Positions 44,359 through 52,851 of a stretch of 64,000 bases of DNA are shown here, piece by piece. A program made the translations under genes and the position numbers. Every line of letters starts with the position of its first letter. Positions within the stretch are counted from its first letter, which is position 1. The stretch comes from Roseibium aggregatum (lineage in GTDB: Bacteria; Pseudomonadota; Alphaproteobacteria; Rhizobiales; Stappiaceae). The notes under the pieces were generated by a model. That model saw nothing but the letters and a program-made list of their open reading frames with translations, was not told where the DNA came from and made no database searches. The stretch covers positions 62,001 through 126,000 of the forward strand of contig NZ_JAEKJZ010000003.1 of NCBI RefSeq assembly GCF_017309185.1. Direction: 5' to 3'.

Positions 44359-45726
44359 ATGAAATCACGTTTGATGGCTTGCACGGCCGGCTTGATGCTG
44401 GGTCTTGCCCTCGGCACGGGCGGCGTGGCTGCGCAGAACCTCACATTCGAACCGGGAACGGGCGAGTTCAACTGGGACAGCTACAACGCCTGGAAGGAAA
44501 GCGCGCCCGATCTGAGCGGCGAGACCGTCACCATCGCGGGGCCGTGGCTGCAGCCGGAAGACGGCTTTTTCCGGAACGTTCTGGCGTATTTCTCCGCGGC
44601 AACCGGCGCGGAGGTGGTCTACACCGGATCAGACTCCTTCGAGCAGCAGATCGTGATCGACGCCGAAGCAGGCGCTGCTCCCAACATTGCCGTCTTTCCG
44701 CAGCCGGGCCTTGCCTCGGACATGGCCTCGCGCGGTCTGCTGACGCCGCTGCCGGAGGGCATGGGAGCATGGGTTGCCGACAACTACGGCGCCGGCGAAA
44801 GCTGGGTCGACCTCGGCACCTACAAGGATGCCGACGGCAAGGACCAGCTCTTCGGTTTCTTCTACAACGTCAACCTCAAGAGCCTCGTCTGGTACATCCC
44901 GGAGAATTTCGAGGATGCCGGGTATGAAGTGCCCTCCACCATGGAAGAGCTGAAGGCGCTGACGGAACAGATTGTCGCCGACGGCGAGACCCCCTGGTGC
45001 ATCGGTCTGGGGTCCGGATCGGCAACCGGCTGGCCCGCGACCGACTGGGTCGAGGATCTGATGCTGCGCACCCAGCCGGCCGACGTCTACGACAAGTGGG
45101 TGTCCAACGAAATCCCGTTCGACGACGAGCGAGTGGTCGCGGCGATCGAGGAATTCGGCTGGTTCGCGCGTGACGACGCGAAAGTGTCGGGCGGGGCCGG
45201 GGCCGTCGCCTCGACGGACTTCCGCGACAGCCCGAAAGGCCTGTTCTCCGTGCCGCAGCAATGCTACCTGCACCGTCAGGCCTCCTTCGTGCCGGCCTTT
45301 TTCCCGGAAGGCGTCGAATTCGGAACGGATGTCGATTTCTTCTATTTCCCGGCCTATGCGGAAAAGGGGCTCGGCAACCCGGTTCTGGGAGGCGGCACGC
45401 TGATGGCGATCACCAAGGCGTCCGACGCGACGTTCGAGCTGATGAAATTCTTCCAGCTACCGATTGCCCACGAGGTGATGATGGCGCAGACCGGCTTCCT
45501 GACGCCGCTCAAGACCGCCAACCCCGCCACCTACAAGGACGACACGCTGCGCGGCCAGGGAGAAATCCTCGTCAATGCAAGCACGTTCCGTTTCGACGGC
45601 TCCGACCTGATGCCGGGCGCCGTGGGGGCGGGCAGCTTCTGGACAGGCATGGTCGATTATGTCGGGGGCAAGGACGCTCATGAAGTGGCCACCGCCATTC
45701 AGAAGAGCTGGGACGCCAACAAGTAA
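44359..45726 (+). CDS. aglE: Alpha-glucoside ABC transporter substrate-binding protein
   Basis: 455 residues; GGGAGGAGCGAC precedes ATG 44359. Signal peptide MKSRLMACTAGLMLGLALGTGGVAAQ. The mature protein belongs to the extracellular solute-binding family 1 and resembles AglE of Sinorhizobium: SGETVTIAGPWLQPEDGFFRNVLAYF, FFYNVNLKSLVWYIPENF, SGSATGWPATDWVEDL and GGGTLMAITKASDATFELMK. Expected ligands are sucrose, maltose, trehalose and other alpha-glucosides. A hairpin follows, then the permease genes. Confidence 0.92.
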   Translation: MKSRLMACTAGLMLGLALGTGGVAAQNLTFEPGTGEFNWDSYNAWKESAPDLSGETVTIAGPWLQPEDGFFRNVLAYFSAATGAEVVYTGSDSFEQQIVIDAEAGAAPNIAVFPQPGLASDMASRGLLTPLPEGMGAWVADNYGAGESWVDLGTYKDADGKDQLFGFFYNVNLKSLVWYIPENFEDAGYEVPSTMEELKALTEQIVADGETPWCIGLGSGSATGWPATDWVEDLMLRTQPADVYDKWVSNEIPFDDERVVAAIEEFGWFARDDAKVSGGAGAVASTDFRDSPKGLFSVPQQCYLHRQASFVPAFFPEGVEFGTDVDFFYFPAYAEKGLGNPVLGGGTLMAITKASDATFELMKFFQLPIAHEVMMAQTGFLTPLKTANPATYKDDTLRGQGEILVNASTFRFDGSDLMPGAVGAGSFWTGMVDYVGGKDAHEVATAIQKSWDANK

Positions 45727-45733
45727 TCAAAAG

Positions 45734-45765
45734 AAGGCCGGTTTCCTTCGGAGGCCGGCCTTTTT
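45734..45765 (+). terminator. Terminator-like hairpin after aglE
   Basis: AAGGCCGG (45734-45741) pairs with CCGGCCTT (45755-45762), and TCC/GGA around TTCG extend the stem inward. TTT follows. It lies 8 bases past the aglE stop and before aglF. Confidence 0.75.
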
Positions 45766-45874
45766 CATTTTCCCGGCGGCAGCCGACGCGTAGGATAGCC
45801 TCCAGCTGCAGGCTCCCGGACCGGCGGAAGCTTTGCCCAAAAACGCATTAAAACGACTTGGGGACGGAACGGCC

Positions 45875-47116
45875 ATGTTAACGGACAACCCGGCACTCCT
45901 GGGCCTCGTGACGATTGTCGTGGGCGTGGGCGTTTGCCTCGGGTATTTCTTCCTGTCCAATCTTGTTCTCGATACGGTGATCTTCCCGGCGAGGGGGCCG
46001 AACGCGGGGCGCAACATCAACCGCGCCAACATGGTCCGGCCGTGGCTGTTTCTGTTTCCGGCGGTGTTTTTCCTGGCGCTTTACCTCGCCTACCCGGTCT
46101 TCGAAACCCTGCGGTTGTCTCTGACCGACCGTGACCTCGGCGGTGCCTTCGTCGGCCTTGAAAACTACCGGAAGATGGTCGATGAGGCCAAGTTCTGGGA
46201 AGCGGTGCGCAACAACATGCTCTGGTTGATTGTCGTACCGGGCGCCTCGACCGCCTTCGGGCTTCTCGTTGCCCAGCTGACCGACCGGATCGGTTGGGGC
46301 AATCTCGCCAAGTCGCTGATCTTCATGCCGATGGCGATTTCTTTCGTTGGCGCATCGGTGATCTTCAAGCTGATCTACGATGCGCGGCCGGCGGACCTGA
46401 GCCAGATCGGTGTCTTGAACGCGGTCTGGATGAAATTCGATGGCGGTCCAGGGTCGGTGTTCACTCTGCAGATCGTGCCGACGCTGCTGCTTGCCGGTTT
46501 CGTGGCGCTCCTTGGTTATATCATCTGGACTTTCATCCGGGATCTCACGGCGGGCGGGCGGAACCGTTCGGTCTTGCTGCTTCCGCTCCAGCTCGCGGTT
46601 GCCGCCGGCGGTCTCTGGCTGATCTGGCTGGCGCTGGGCTCCATCGTGAACGTCTGGATCGCGGATCTGCCCTTCGGCGAGCCGCAGACCTGGCTGACGC
46701 TTCCGTTCTGGAACAACTTCTTCCTGATGGTCGTTCTGATCTGGATCCAGACCGGGTTCGCCATGGTGATCCTGTCGGCGGCCTTGCGCGGCATTCCGGA
46801 GGAAACGATTGAGGCGGCGATCGTCGACGGCGCCAATCCGTTCCAGATCTTCTTCAAGATCAAGGTTCCGCAGATCATGGGCACCATCGTTGTGGTCTGG
46901 ACCACGATCACGCTGGTCGTGCTGAAGATCTTCGATATCGTCTTCGCCATGACGAACGGCCAGTGGGAAACCCAGGTTCTGGCCAACTACATGTACGACA
47001 AGCTGTTCGTCACGAGGGATTGGGGCGTGGGGTCCGCGAGCGCCATCGTCATCATGCTGCTAGTGACACCGATCCTGGTCTGGAACGTCTACAACGCCCG
47101 CAAGGAGATGCGCTGA
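45875..47116 (+). CDS. aglF: Alpha-glucoside ABC transporter permease AglF
   Basis: 413 residues from ATG 45875; the frame is open to TTG 45833, but that codon sits only 2 bases after a GGAAG. AglF-type permeases are unusually long because of an insertion between the helices: a first membrane segment (ALLGLVTIVVGVGVCLGYFFL), MALT-like core after WLFLFPAVFFLALYLAYPV, and an extra pair of helices around LLPLQLAVAAGGLWLIWLALG. The EAA loop is ETIEAAIVDGANPFQIFFKI. It overlaps the aglG start by one base (TGATG). Confidence 0.92.
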   Translation: MLTDNPALLGLVTIVVGVGVCLGYFFLSNLVLDTVIFPARGPNAGRNINRANMVRPWLFLFPAVFFLALYLAYPVFETLRLSLTDRDLGGAFVGLENYRKMVDEAKFWEAVRNNMLWLIVVPGASTAFGLLVAQLTDRIGWGNLAKSLIFMPMAISFVGASVIFKLIYDARPADLSQIGVLNAVWMKFDGGPGSVFTLQIVPTLLLAGFVALLGYIIWTFIRDLTAGGRNRSVLLLPLQLAVAAGGLWLIWLALGSIVNVWIADLPFGEPQTWLTLPFWNNFFLMVVLIWIQTGFAMVILSAALRGIPEETIEAAIVDGANPFQIFFKIKVPQIMGTIVVVWTTITLVVLKIFDIVFAMTNGQWETQVLANYMYDKLFVTRDWGVGSASAIVIMLLVTPILVWNVYNARKEMR

Positions 47117-48264
47117 TGAACAGGGTCGCGGGCAAGAAGTCCAGTCTGACCTGGGCCGTTCACATCTCCGTCGCGGTGCTTGTTGCGCTGTGGCTGTTCC
47201 CGACAGTAGGCCTGTTCGTGTCGTCATTCCGCACGGCCGACCAGATCTCCAATTCGGGCTGGTGGGCATCGCTGTTTGCGGCCGAGCAGACCGAGGTCTA
47301 CCGGACGAGCGACCCGGACGATACCCGGCAGGCGGACGGAGACATGTACTCGGTCTCCGGCAATATTTTCGGAGGCGCACCGCTGGACATCGGGGCCTGG
47401 GGCGTGTCCTCGCGCAATGTTTCCGCCTTCCAGCCGGGCGAAACCGCCGACATGGGCGACGGCGAAAGCCTGACGCTTGCACCCGACGGCAGCTATGTCT
47501 GGAAAGGCAACGACAAGCAGCTCTCTGGCCGTGGCCAGCGGATCTTCGTCGTCGCCCTGGTGCCGCCGGAATTCAACCTGGACAACTACCGCACGATCCT
47601 GTTTTCCGGGACCGGCCAGGACAATATGGCCAAGGCGTTCTTCAACACGCTGACCGTCACCATTCCAGCGACGATCATCCCGATCGTGGTTGCCGCCTTC
47701 GCTGCCTATGCTCTGGCGTGGATGGACTTCCCGGGACGCGCGCTGCTGATTGCGGCTGTCGTCGGCCTGCTCGTGGTACCGCTGCAGCTTGCGCTGATCC
47801 CGCTTCTGAAGCTTCACCTGGCGATCGGCATCGGCAAGGGCTACATGGGCGTCTGGCTGGCGCATACCGCCTTCGGCATGCCGCTCGCGATCTACCTTTT
47901 GCGCAACTACATGGTCGGTCTGCCCAGGGACATTATCGAAAACGCCAAGGTCGACGGCGCGACCGATTTCCAGATCTTCACGAAGATCATCATTCCGCTG
48001 AGTTTTCCCGCGCTTGCGTCCTTCGCGATCTTCCAGTTCCTGTGGACATGGAACGATCTCCTGGTGGCCAAGGTGTTCCTGATCGACTCGTCCGGTTCCA
48101 CCACGGTGATGACCAACCAGATCGTGGAACTCCTGGGCACGCGCGGCGGCAACTGGGAAATCCTTGCGACCGCTGCTTTCGTTTCCATCGCCGTTCCGCT
48201 GGCGGTGTTCTTCGCCATGCAGCGCTATCTGGTCCGCGGACTTCTCGCGGGATCGGTCAAATAA
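47116..48264 (+). CDS. aglG: Alpha-glucoside ABC transporter permease AglG
   Basis: 382 residues. The start ATG shares its A with the aglF stop. Between helix 1 (AVHISVAVLVALWLFPTVGLFVSSFRTADQI) and the core there is a large periplasmic insertion of roughly 120 residues (residues about 45-150), typical of AglG. The EAA loop is RDIIENAKVDGATDFQIFTKI. It pairs with AglF in the membrane. The ATPase gene follows after 45 bases; the alpha-glucosidase gene found between these genes in rhizobial agl operons is absent. Confidence 0.92.
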   Translation: MNRVAGKKSSLTWAVHISVAVLVALWLFPTVGLFVSSFRTADQISNSGWWASLFAAEQTEVYRTSDPDDTRQADGDMYSVSGNIFGGAPLDIGAWGVSSRNVSAFQPGETADMGDGESLTLAPDGSYVWKGNDKQLSGRGQRIFVVALVPPEFNLDNYRTILFSGTGQDNMAKAFFNTLTVTIPATIIPIVVAAFAAYALAWMDFPGRALLIAAVVGLLVVPLQLALIPLLKLHLAIGIGKGYMGVWLAHTAFGMPLAIYLLRNYMVGLPRDIIENAKVDGATDFQIFTKIIIPLSFPALASFAIFQFLWTWNDLLVAKVFLIDSSGSTTVMTNQIVELLGTRGGNWEILATAAFVSIAVPLAVFFAMQRYLVRGLLAGSVK

Positions 48265-48309
48265 CATGAACAAGAACGACAAATACGACAACTGGGGGGA
48301 AGGTGCAGC

Positions 48310-49401
48310 ATGGCTTCGTTGTCCCTGAAAAACGTCAGCAAGTCCTACGGCGCCATCGAAGTTCTCAGGAACATCGACCTGGATATCGAGCAAGGCGAGC
48401 TGATCGTCTTCGTCGGTCCCTCCGGCTGCGGCAAGTCGACACTTTTGCGCATGATCGCCGGACTTGAAAAGATCACCGGCGGTACGCTGGAAATTGACGG
48501 CATGGTCGTCAACGACGTCCCGCCGGCGCAGCGCGGCATCGCGATGGTGTTCCAGTCCTATGCGCTCTATCCGCACATGACGGTCTACGACAACATGGCG
48601 TTCGCGTTGAAACTCGCCGGGAAATCCAGCGCCGAAATCGACAAGGCCGTGCAAAGTGCAGCCGAAACGCTGCAGCTCTCGCATTTGCTCGATCGCCTGC
48701 CGAAGGCCCTTTCCGGTGGCCAGCGCCAGCGCGTCGCCATCGGCCGTGCCATCGTGCGCGATCCGAAGGTGTTTCTCTTCGACGAGCCGCTGTCCAATCT
48801 GGACGCGGCTCTGCGTGTCGCGACTCGAATCGAGATCGCGCAGCTCAAGGAAAGCATGCCGGAAAGCACGATGGTCTACGTCACTCACGATCAGGTCGAG
48901 GCAATGACGCTGGCCTCCCGGATCGTCGTGCTGCATGGCGGCGACATCGAGCAATTCGGCGCGCCGCTGGACCTTTACGAACGTCCGGCCAATACGTTCG
49001 TCGCCCAGTTCATCGGCTCGCCGGCCATGAATCTTCTGGAGGCGACCGTTACGGCGACAGGGCAGGAGACTTCCCTGCAAATGGCCGACGGCGGCCATGC
49101 GACCGTGCCCATCGCCTCCACCGACGGCGACATGGGAGCCCGTGTGAAGCTGGGCGTGCGTCCGGAAGACCTGACGGTCACGGAGGGAGAAGACTATCTG
49201 GTTGCCGCCGACGTGGAGATCGTCGAGGCGCTGGGCGAAACGACGGTGCTTTATTTCAAGGCGCAGAACGGCGACCCGTCGCTGATCGCCAAGCTGCCCG
49301 GCATCCACCGGATCGCCAAGGGAACAACGGTCCGCCTGACTGCGGTGTCTGAAAAGCTGCACCTGTTTGACGGGGAGGGGCGATCGTTCCTGTACCGGTA
49401 G
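48310..49401 (+). CDS. aglK: Alpha-glucoside ABC transporter ATP-binding protein AglK
   Basis: 363 residues, with GGGGGAAGG upstream. Walker A GPSGCGKSTLLRMIAGLE, signature LSGGQRQRVAIGRA, Walker B VFLFDEPLSNLDAALR and THDQVEAMTLASR define the MalK/UgpC group. The C-terminal TOBE/OB-fold part (residues about 240-363) carries regulatory strands. It closes the aglEFGK operon. As a MalK-type ATPase it might also serve other sugar importers lacking one. Confidence 0.93.
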   Translation: MASLSLKNVSKSYGAIEVLRNIDLDIEQGELIVFVGPSGCGKSTLLRMIAGLEKITGGTLEIDGMVVNDVPPAQRGIAMVFQSYALYPHMTVYDNMAFALKLAGKSSAEIDKAVQSAAETLQLSHLLDRLPKALSGGQRQRVAIGRAIVRDPKVFLFDEPLSNLDAALRVATRIEIAQLKESMPESTMVYVTHDQVEAMTLASRIVVLHGGDIEQFGAPLDLYERPANTFVAQFIGSPAMNLLEATVTATGQETSLQMADGGHATVPIASTDGDMGARVKLGVRPEDLTVTEGEDYLVAADVEIVEALGETTVLYFKAQNGDPSLIAKLPGIHRIAKGTTVRLTAVSEKLHLFDGEGRSFLYR

Positions 49402-49467
49402 GGTTTCCGTGCGCCTGGTTTGCACCGGTGAGGAAATCTAACAGCCAGTTGAAACAGACCCCAATTT

Positions 49468-49614
49468 GTCACCCCGGACGGAGCAAAGCGGAGATCCGGG
49501 GGCCACTCGCCGATCAGGACATTTTAAAATCTGCCGGATTTCGGGAGGTGTCAGCCAATCGCTCTCTCTGGAAACGAGTGGGCCCCGGGTCGCGCTGCGC
49601 TTGCCCGGGGTGAC
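49468..49614. repeat. Head-to-head pair of REP-like palindromic units
   Basis: Unit 1 from 49468 begins GTCACCCCGGAC and continues to GATCCGGGGGCCACTCG. Unit 2, read on the minus strand from 49614, begins GTCACCCCGGGC and continues to CCCGGGGCCCACTCG. Each can fold on itself, and the two face each other across about 65 bases. The pair fills the gap between convergent aglK and the His-rich gene, where it may also end transcription. Confidence 0.65.
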
Positions 49615-49668
49615 ACCGGAGGAGAACCGACTTTTCGACGCTTGCCGGGGCTTCCCCTCAGCCACTTC

Positions 49669-50262
49669 TCAGTGCTGATGTCCGGCGTGGCTGTGCCGGG
49701 TGGCATTGGCGGCTTCCACCTGGACATGCATCTCGATATGGCCGAAGTCGAATTCGATCTCGATCTCGAATTCCTCGCCTTTCTTGAAGGGCTGTTTCAG
49801 ACCGTTGAGACGCAGGGCAAGTCCGTTCGGGGCGAGGACCAGTTCCTTGCCGGCCTTGACCGGCACGGAAGGCAGGGCGACGAATTCGGTCTCGCCGTCC
49901 TTCAACTGAAAGCCGACCAGTTCGACGCTTTCGGCAATGTCAGCCTCCCCGCCGGTGATCTTCACGTCCTTGTCCGATTTGTTCTGGATCTCGACAAAAA
50001 GCAGGGCCGATTTGCCGGACGTTGCCTGAATCCAGGCGTGCACCGTCCGGACACCGTCGACGGATGCTTCGTGATGGGAATGGTCGTCTTCGCCGTTCTC
50101 GTGGTCATGATCGTCGTGATCTTCAGCGTGGTCGTCGTGATGCTCGTGCTCTTTGTGGGTTTCTTCATGAGCGCTTTCATCGTGATCGTGCTTTTGCAAG
50201 GCCAGGACGGGTTGGCAGAGAAGAAACAGGACGGAAAAAACGGCTGCAAACAAACGGATCAT
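49669..50262 (-). CDS. Exported His-rich protein with PCuAC-like domain
   Basis: 197 residues. Signal peptide MIRLFAAVFSVLFLLCQPVLA, then about 45 residues very rich in His, Asp and Glu (for example HDDHAEDHDDHDHENG), then a domain from VHAWIQATSGKSALLFVEIQNKSDKDVKI to FGHIEMHVQVE that follows the PCu(A)C copper chaperone fold. The usual copper ligands are missing: the expected His/Met pair after the VEL strand reads VELVGFQL, and the HLM-like motif reads LALRLNGL. Metal binding is therefore probably in the His-rich arm and the C-terminal RHSHAGHQH. It is the last gene of a four-gene ABC operon. Zinc is a better guess than copper. Confidence 0.78.
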   Translation of the reverse strand: MIRLFAAVFSVLFLLCQPVLALQKHDHDESAHEETHKEHEHHDDHAEDHDDHDHENGEDDHSHHEASVDGVRTVHAWIQATSGKSALLFVEIQNKSDKDVKITGGEADIAESVELVGFQLKDGETEFVALPSVPVKAGKELVLAPNGLALRLNGLKQPFKKGEEFEIEIEFDFGHIEMHVQVEAANATRHSHAGHQH

Positions 50263-50284
50263 CGAATTGCCCTTGCTTGAGTTG

Positions 50285-51541
50285 TTAGGCTCGCAAATCA
50301 GTAATGATATTACGTGACATTGCCATGAAGGCTGGCAGCAGAGCGAGCAGAACCGTCAGGCTGACAAAGGCCGCGATCAGGTGGAATTCGGGCCAGCTCA
50401 GGCTTGCCGTTACCAGAATGTCGGTCCGGGCGGTCACGACCGAGGAGATGATGCCGACAGCGACCCAGCCGACGGCCAGTCCGGCGAGAGAGCCGACGAG
50501 GATCAGGGTTGCCGCATAGGCCCAGACCACGGCAAAGACAAAGCGGGCGGGTGCGCCGAGCGCGCGAAGCAGCGCCAGACGCCGGGCGAACAGGCGGGAG
50601 AGCACGATCAGTCCGGTCAGAACCCCGGCCGTAACCAGAACCTGTGTGAGCACCGCCATGACCGACATGATCTGGCGGACGTCTCCCATCAGGGAATGGA
50701 GCTGCGCGAGGACGGCCCCGGGGAAAAACGCCATGGTATCGTCCCGGGTGAATTCCGAGCGCAAGGCGTAATTCGCCCAGAGTTCTTCCGCATGAACGAG
50801 GATGGCCGGGGTGCCGGGGAAAAAATCGGGGTCGAAGGGCGGCCCAAGCTGGCCGGAGCGTTCCGGGGCGTGACCGTTGACGAGGCCGTGCACCTCCCAG
50901 ACGCTTTCGACGGGGACGAGAATCGCCCGGTCCCACGGGCTGCCGGTGGGGGGCAGCTTGCCGACGATCTCGAGTTCGTGTCCCTCGTGAGCGTCGGCCT
51001 CAGCCGTGTCTCCCACGCCGTGGGCGGGTACGAACCTGTCTCCAAGCGACAGGTCCACGGCGGAACCGGCGATGGCTTCGGTGCTGGTTTCAAACAGACG
51101 CCCACCGGCGAGTCGCCCGGCAAGATGGGTTGCGAAGTCCGAGGTCGTGCCGACGACCGGGGCATCCTTGTAGCTGTCGCCGAAAGCTATGGGGGCGGCG
51201 AGCTTGACCTGGTCGTGATTGTAGAGTTCGTCGAAGACCTCGCCACTCAGCAAGGGAACGTCGCTCGGCTGGAGATAGACGGCGGCGAACATCATGGTGA
51301 TCTCGCTGCCCGGGGCGGCGACAATCAGATCGAATTTTTCCGCCGCGCGGGCGGTTCCTTTCCTGAGCCCGCGTTCCTGGGCGATCAGTCCGACGCCGAT
51401 GCCGACGGAAATCGCGATCAGAAATACAAAGGTGAGATTGGTCCAGCGGTAGCGCCAGAGCAGGGCGCCGACCAGCGCCAGTGGCCGGAACCCCCACAGG
51501 ACGAACACGCCGGCAATACCAGCCGGCAGAAGCAGGAGCAA
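50285..51541 (-). CDS. FtsX/MacB-type ABC transporter permease
   Basis: 418 residues from TTG 51541, but the start is doubtful: the frame continues to 51622 and the upstream residues (PDFLLDRWQDLSPLAQDSIW) look coding. A CTG at 51607 has GGAGG exactly 6 bases upstream and is the likelier start, giving 440 residues. After two N-terminal helices a large periplasmic domain follows (about 60-280) with a His/Glu segment (AEADAHEGHELE), then three helices of the FtsX domain (VLTQVLVTAGVLTGLIVLSRLFARR ...). Type VII-like permeases do not form classical channels. It pairs with the LolD-like ATPase. Confidence 0.85.
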   Translation of the reverse strand: MLLLLPAGIAGVFVLWGFRPLALVGALLWRYRWTNLTFVFLIAISVGIGVGLIAQERGLRKGTARAAEKFDLIVAAPGSEITMMFAAVYLQPSDVPLLSGEVFDELYNHDQVKLAAPIAFGDSYKDAPVVGTTSDFATHLAGRLAGGRLFETSTEAIAGSAVDLSLGDRFVPAHGVGDTAEADAHEGHELEIVGKLPPTGSPWDRAILVPVESVWEVHGLVNGHAPERSGQLGPPFDPDFFPGTPAILVHAEELWANYALRSEFTRDDTMAFFPGAVLAQLHSLMGDVRQIMSVMAVLTQVLVTAGVLTGLIVLSRLFARRLALLRALGAPARFVFAVVWAYAATLILVGSLAGLAVGWVAVGIISSVVTARTDILVTASLSWPEFHLIAAFVSLTVLLALLPAFMAMSRNIITDLRA

Positions 51542-51599
51542 AAGCCAGATGCTGTCCTGGGCCAGGGGCGACAGGTCCTGCCAGCGGTCGAGGAGGAAG

Positions 51600-52280
51600 T
51601 CAGGCAGGGGAAGCCTCCATCGTCAGACGGCCGTCGGTTATGTCCACCACCCGGTCCATGCGTTCAAGAAGATGCAGGTCGTGGCTGACGGCGATGAAAG
51701 TCTTTTTTTCCACGCGGGCCAGATCGGTCAGGTCGGTGATCAGGGCGTCCGCCGTTGCGCGATCCAGGCTGGCGGTCGGTTCGTCGGCCAGGATGACCGC
51801 GGGGTCATGCGCGAGCGCGCGGGCAATCGCGGTGCGCTGGCGCTCGCCACCGGAAAAACTGTCGACGGTGCGCCTTTCGGCCGGAACGCCGAGTTTTTCA
51901 AGAAAGCGCTCAGCCGTCTTTCGGATGGAGCGGCGCTTGCCTGTCTTGTTGAACGCGGTCGCCAGCGTGGCGTTGCCCAATGCACTCAGTTCCTCGAATA
52001 GGAGGAAATCCTGGAAGATCAGTCCAATGTTCTCGCGCCTGAACCGGGCGCGCTCGCCGTCGCCAAGGCGGGCCAGGTCGCAGCCCCCCCAATCGACCGA
52101 ACCGGTCATCTTCGGCTGGAGACCCGCGATGGCATAGAGAAAGGTCGATTTGCCGGCGCCGGAGGGGCCGCGCAGGCCGATGGTCTCGCCAGGGGCCGCG
52201 GCGAAATGCTCGCAGGTCAGGAGCACACGGCCGGAAGGGGCGCTCACGGACAGGGCATTGACACGCAGGGGAAGGCTCAT
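51600..52280 (-). CDS. LolD/MacB-type ABC transporter ATP-binding protein
   Basis: 226 residues, the usual size of LolD-like ATPases. Walker A GPSGAGKSTFLYAIAGLQ, FQDFLLFEELSALGNA after the Q-loop, signature FSGGERQRTAIARA, Walker B VILADEPTASLDRAT and AVSHDLHLLE are intact. It should drive the FtsX-type permease encoded next. The gene starts 10 bases after the end of the DUF3299-like gene and overlaps the likely permease start, so the operon is tightly coupled. Confidence 0.9.
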   Translation of the reverse strand: MSLPLRVNALSVSAPSGRVLLTCEHFAAAPGETIGLRGPSGAGKSTFLYAIAGLQPKMTGSVDWGGCDLARLGDGERARFRRENIGLIFQDFLLFEELSALGNATLATAFNKTGKRRSIRKTAERFLEKLGVPAERRTVDSFSGGERQRTAIARALAHDPAVILADEPTASLDRATADALITDLTDLARVEKKTFIAVSHDLHLLERMDRVVDITDGRLTMEASPA

Positions 52281-52289
52281 GCCGGTCTT

Positions 52290-52727
52290 TCAGGTGCGTT
52301 CATAGACTGAATCGACCAGACGGGCACGGCTCACGAAACCGGTGTCCGGGTCCTTGTAGGTGCCCAGCTCGAGAATGCCTCTGGTGAGGATCTTGCTGTT
52401 GAAGGGAACGACGTCGACGGTCCGCTTGGTATAGATCGCCAGAATGTCACGGGGCCATTCGGCCTCGGTCTCGCAGAACGGACAGACGGCCATCGGGATC
52501 TTGGTCAGCACGAAAAACCGGCTGTCGGCCTTCAGCGGGGGAGCCATATAGCCGTCGACGGTAATCCGGCTGCCTTCCAGTTTTGCCGCGACGTCGGAAA
52601 AGCTGCGGTCCTTGTTGTACAGCGTCCGCAGCTTCAGGGGTTTGTCCGACGCGTTGGCGGAGCCTGGCAGAGCGAGTCCCGCAAGCGGGGCAAGGCCCAG
52701 TCCGAAAACAAGCTGTCTGCGGTCCAT
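52290..52727 (-). CDS. Exported DUF3299-like protein of the metal ABC operon
   Basis: 145 residues from ATG 52727, with GAGGA upstream; the frame open to 52757 is not needed. The N-terminus MDRRQLVFGLGLAPLAGLALPGSANA is an export signal with a twin-arginine-like start. The mature domain (GSRITVDGYMAPPLKADSRFFVLTK, then MAVCPFCETEAEWPRDILAIY) resembles DUF3299, an OB-like periplasmic domain that occurs beside LolD/FtsX-type transporter genes, including the Zrg zinc locus of Vibrio. CPFC is a possible metal or redox site. Together with the His-rich protein it suggests periplasmic metal delivery. Confidence 0.72.
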   Translation of the reverse strand: MDRRQLVFGLGLAPLAGLALPGSANASDKPLKLRTLYNKDRSFSDVAAKLEGSRITVDGYMAPPLKADSRFFVLTKIPMAVCPFCETEAEWPRDILAIYTKRTVDVVPFNSKILTRGILELGTYKDPDTGFVSRARLVDSVYERT

Positions 52728-52791
52728 GGAATCCTCATTATGTTCGCATGTATTCAACTACTATGTATCCGGCAGATATGACATAAAAGAG

Positions 52792-52816
52792 AAAGGCCCG
52801 CACTTGTGCAGGCCTT
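52792..52816 (-). terminator. Terminator of phoA
   Basis: AAGGCC (52793-52798) pairs with GGCCTT (52811-52816); after one mismatch GCA (52800-52802) pairs with TGC (52807-52809). On the minus strand it is followed by TCTCTTTTA. It lies 36 bases beyond the phoA stop and upstream of the DUF3299-like gene. Confidence 0.7.
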
Positions 52817-52851
52817 CCCCGTTCACCTGTCAGTGAGTTCGCTGTAGACGC

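Noticed and set aside
47224-49425. 733-residue open frame on the minus strand across aglG and aglK
   Set aside because: It is exactly antisense to two well-supported genes, is rich in His, Arg, Asp and Gln as shadow frames of GC-rich genes are, and matches no family.
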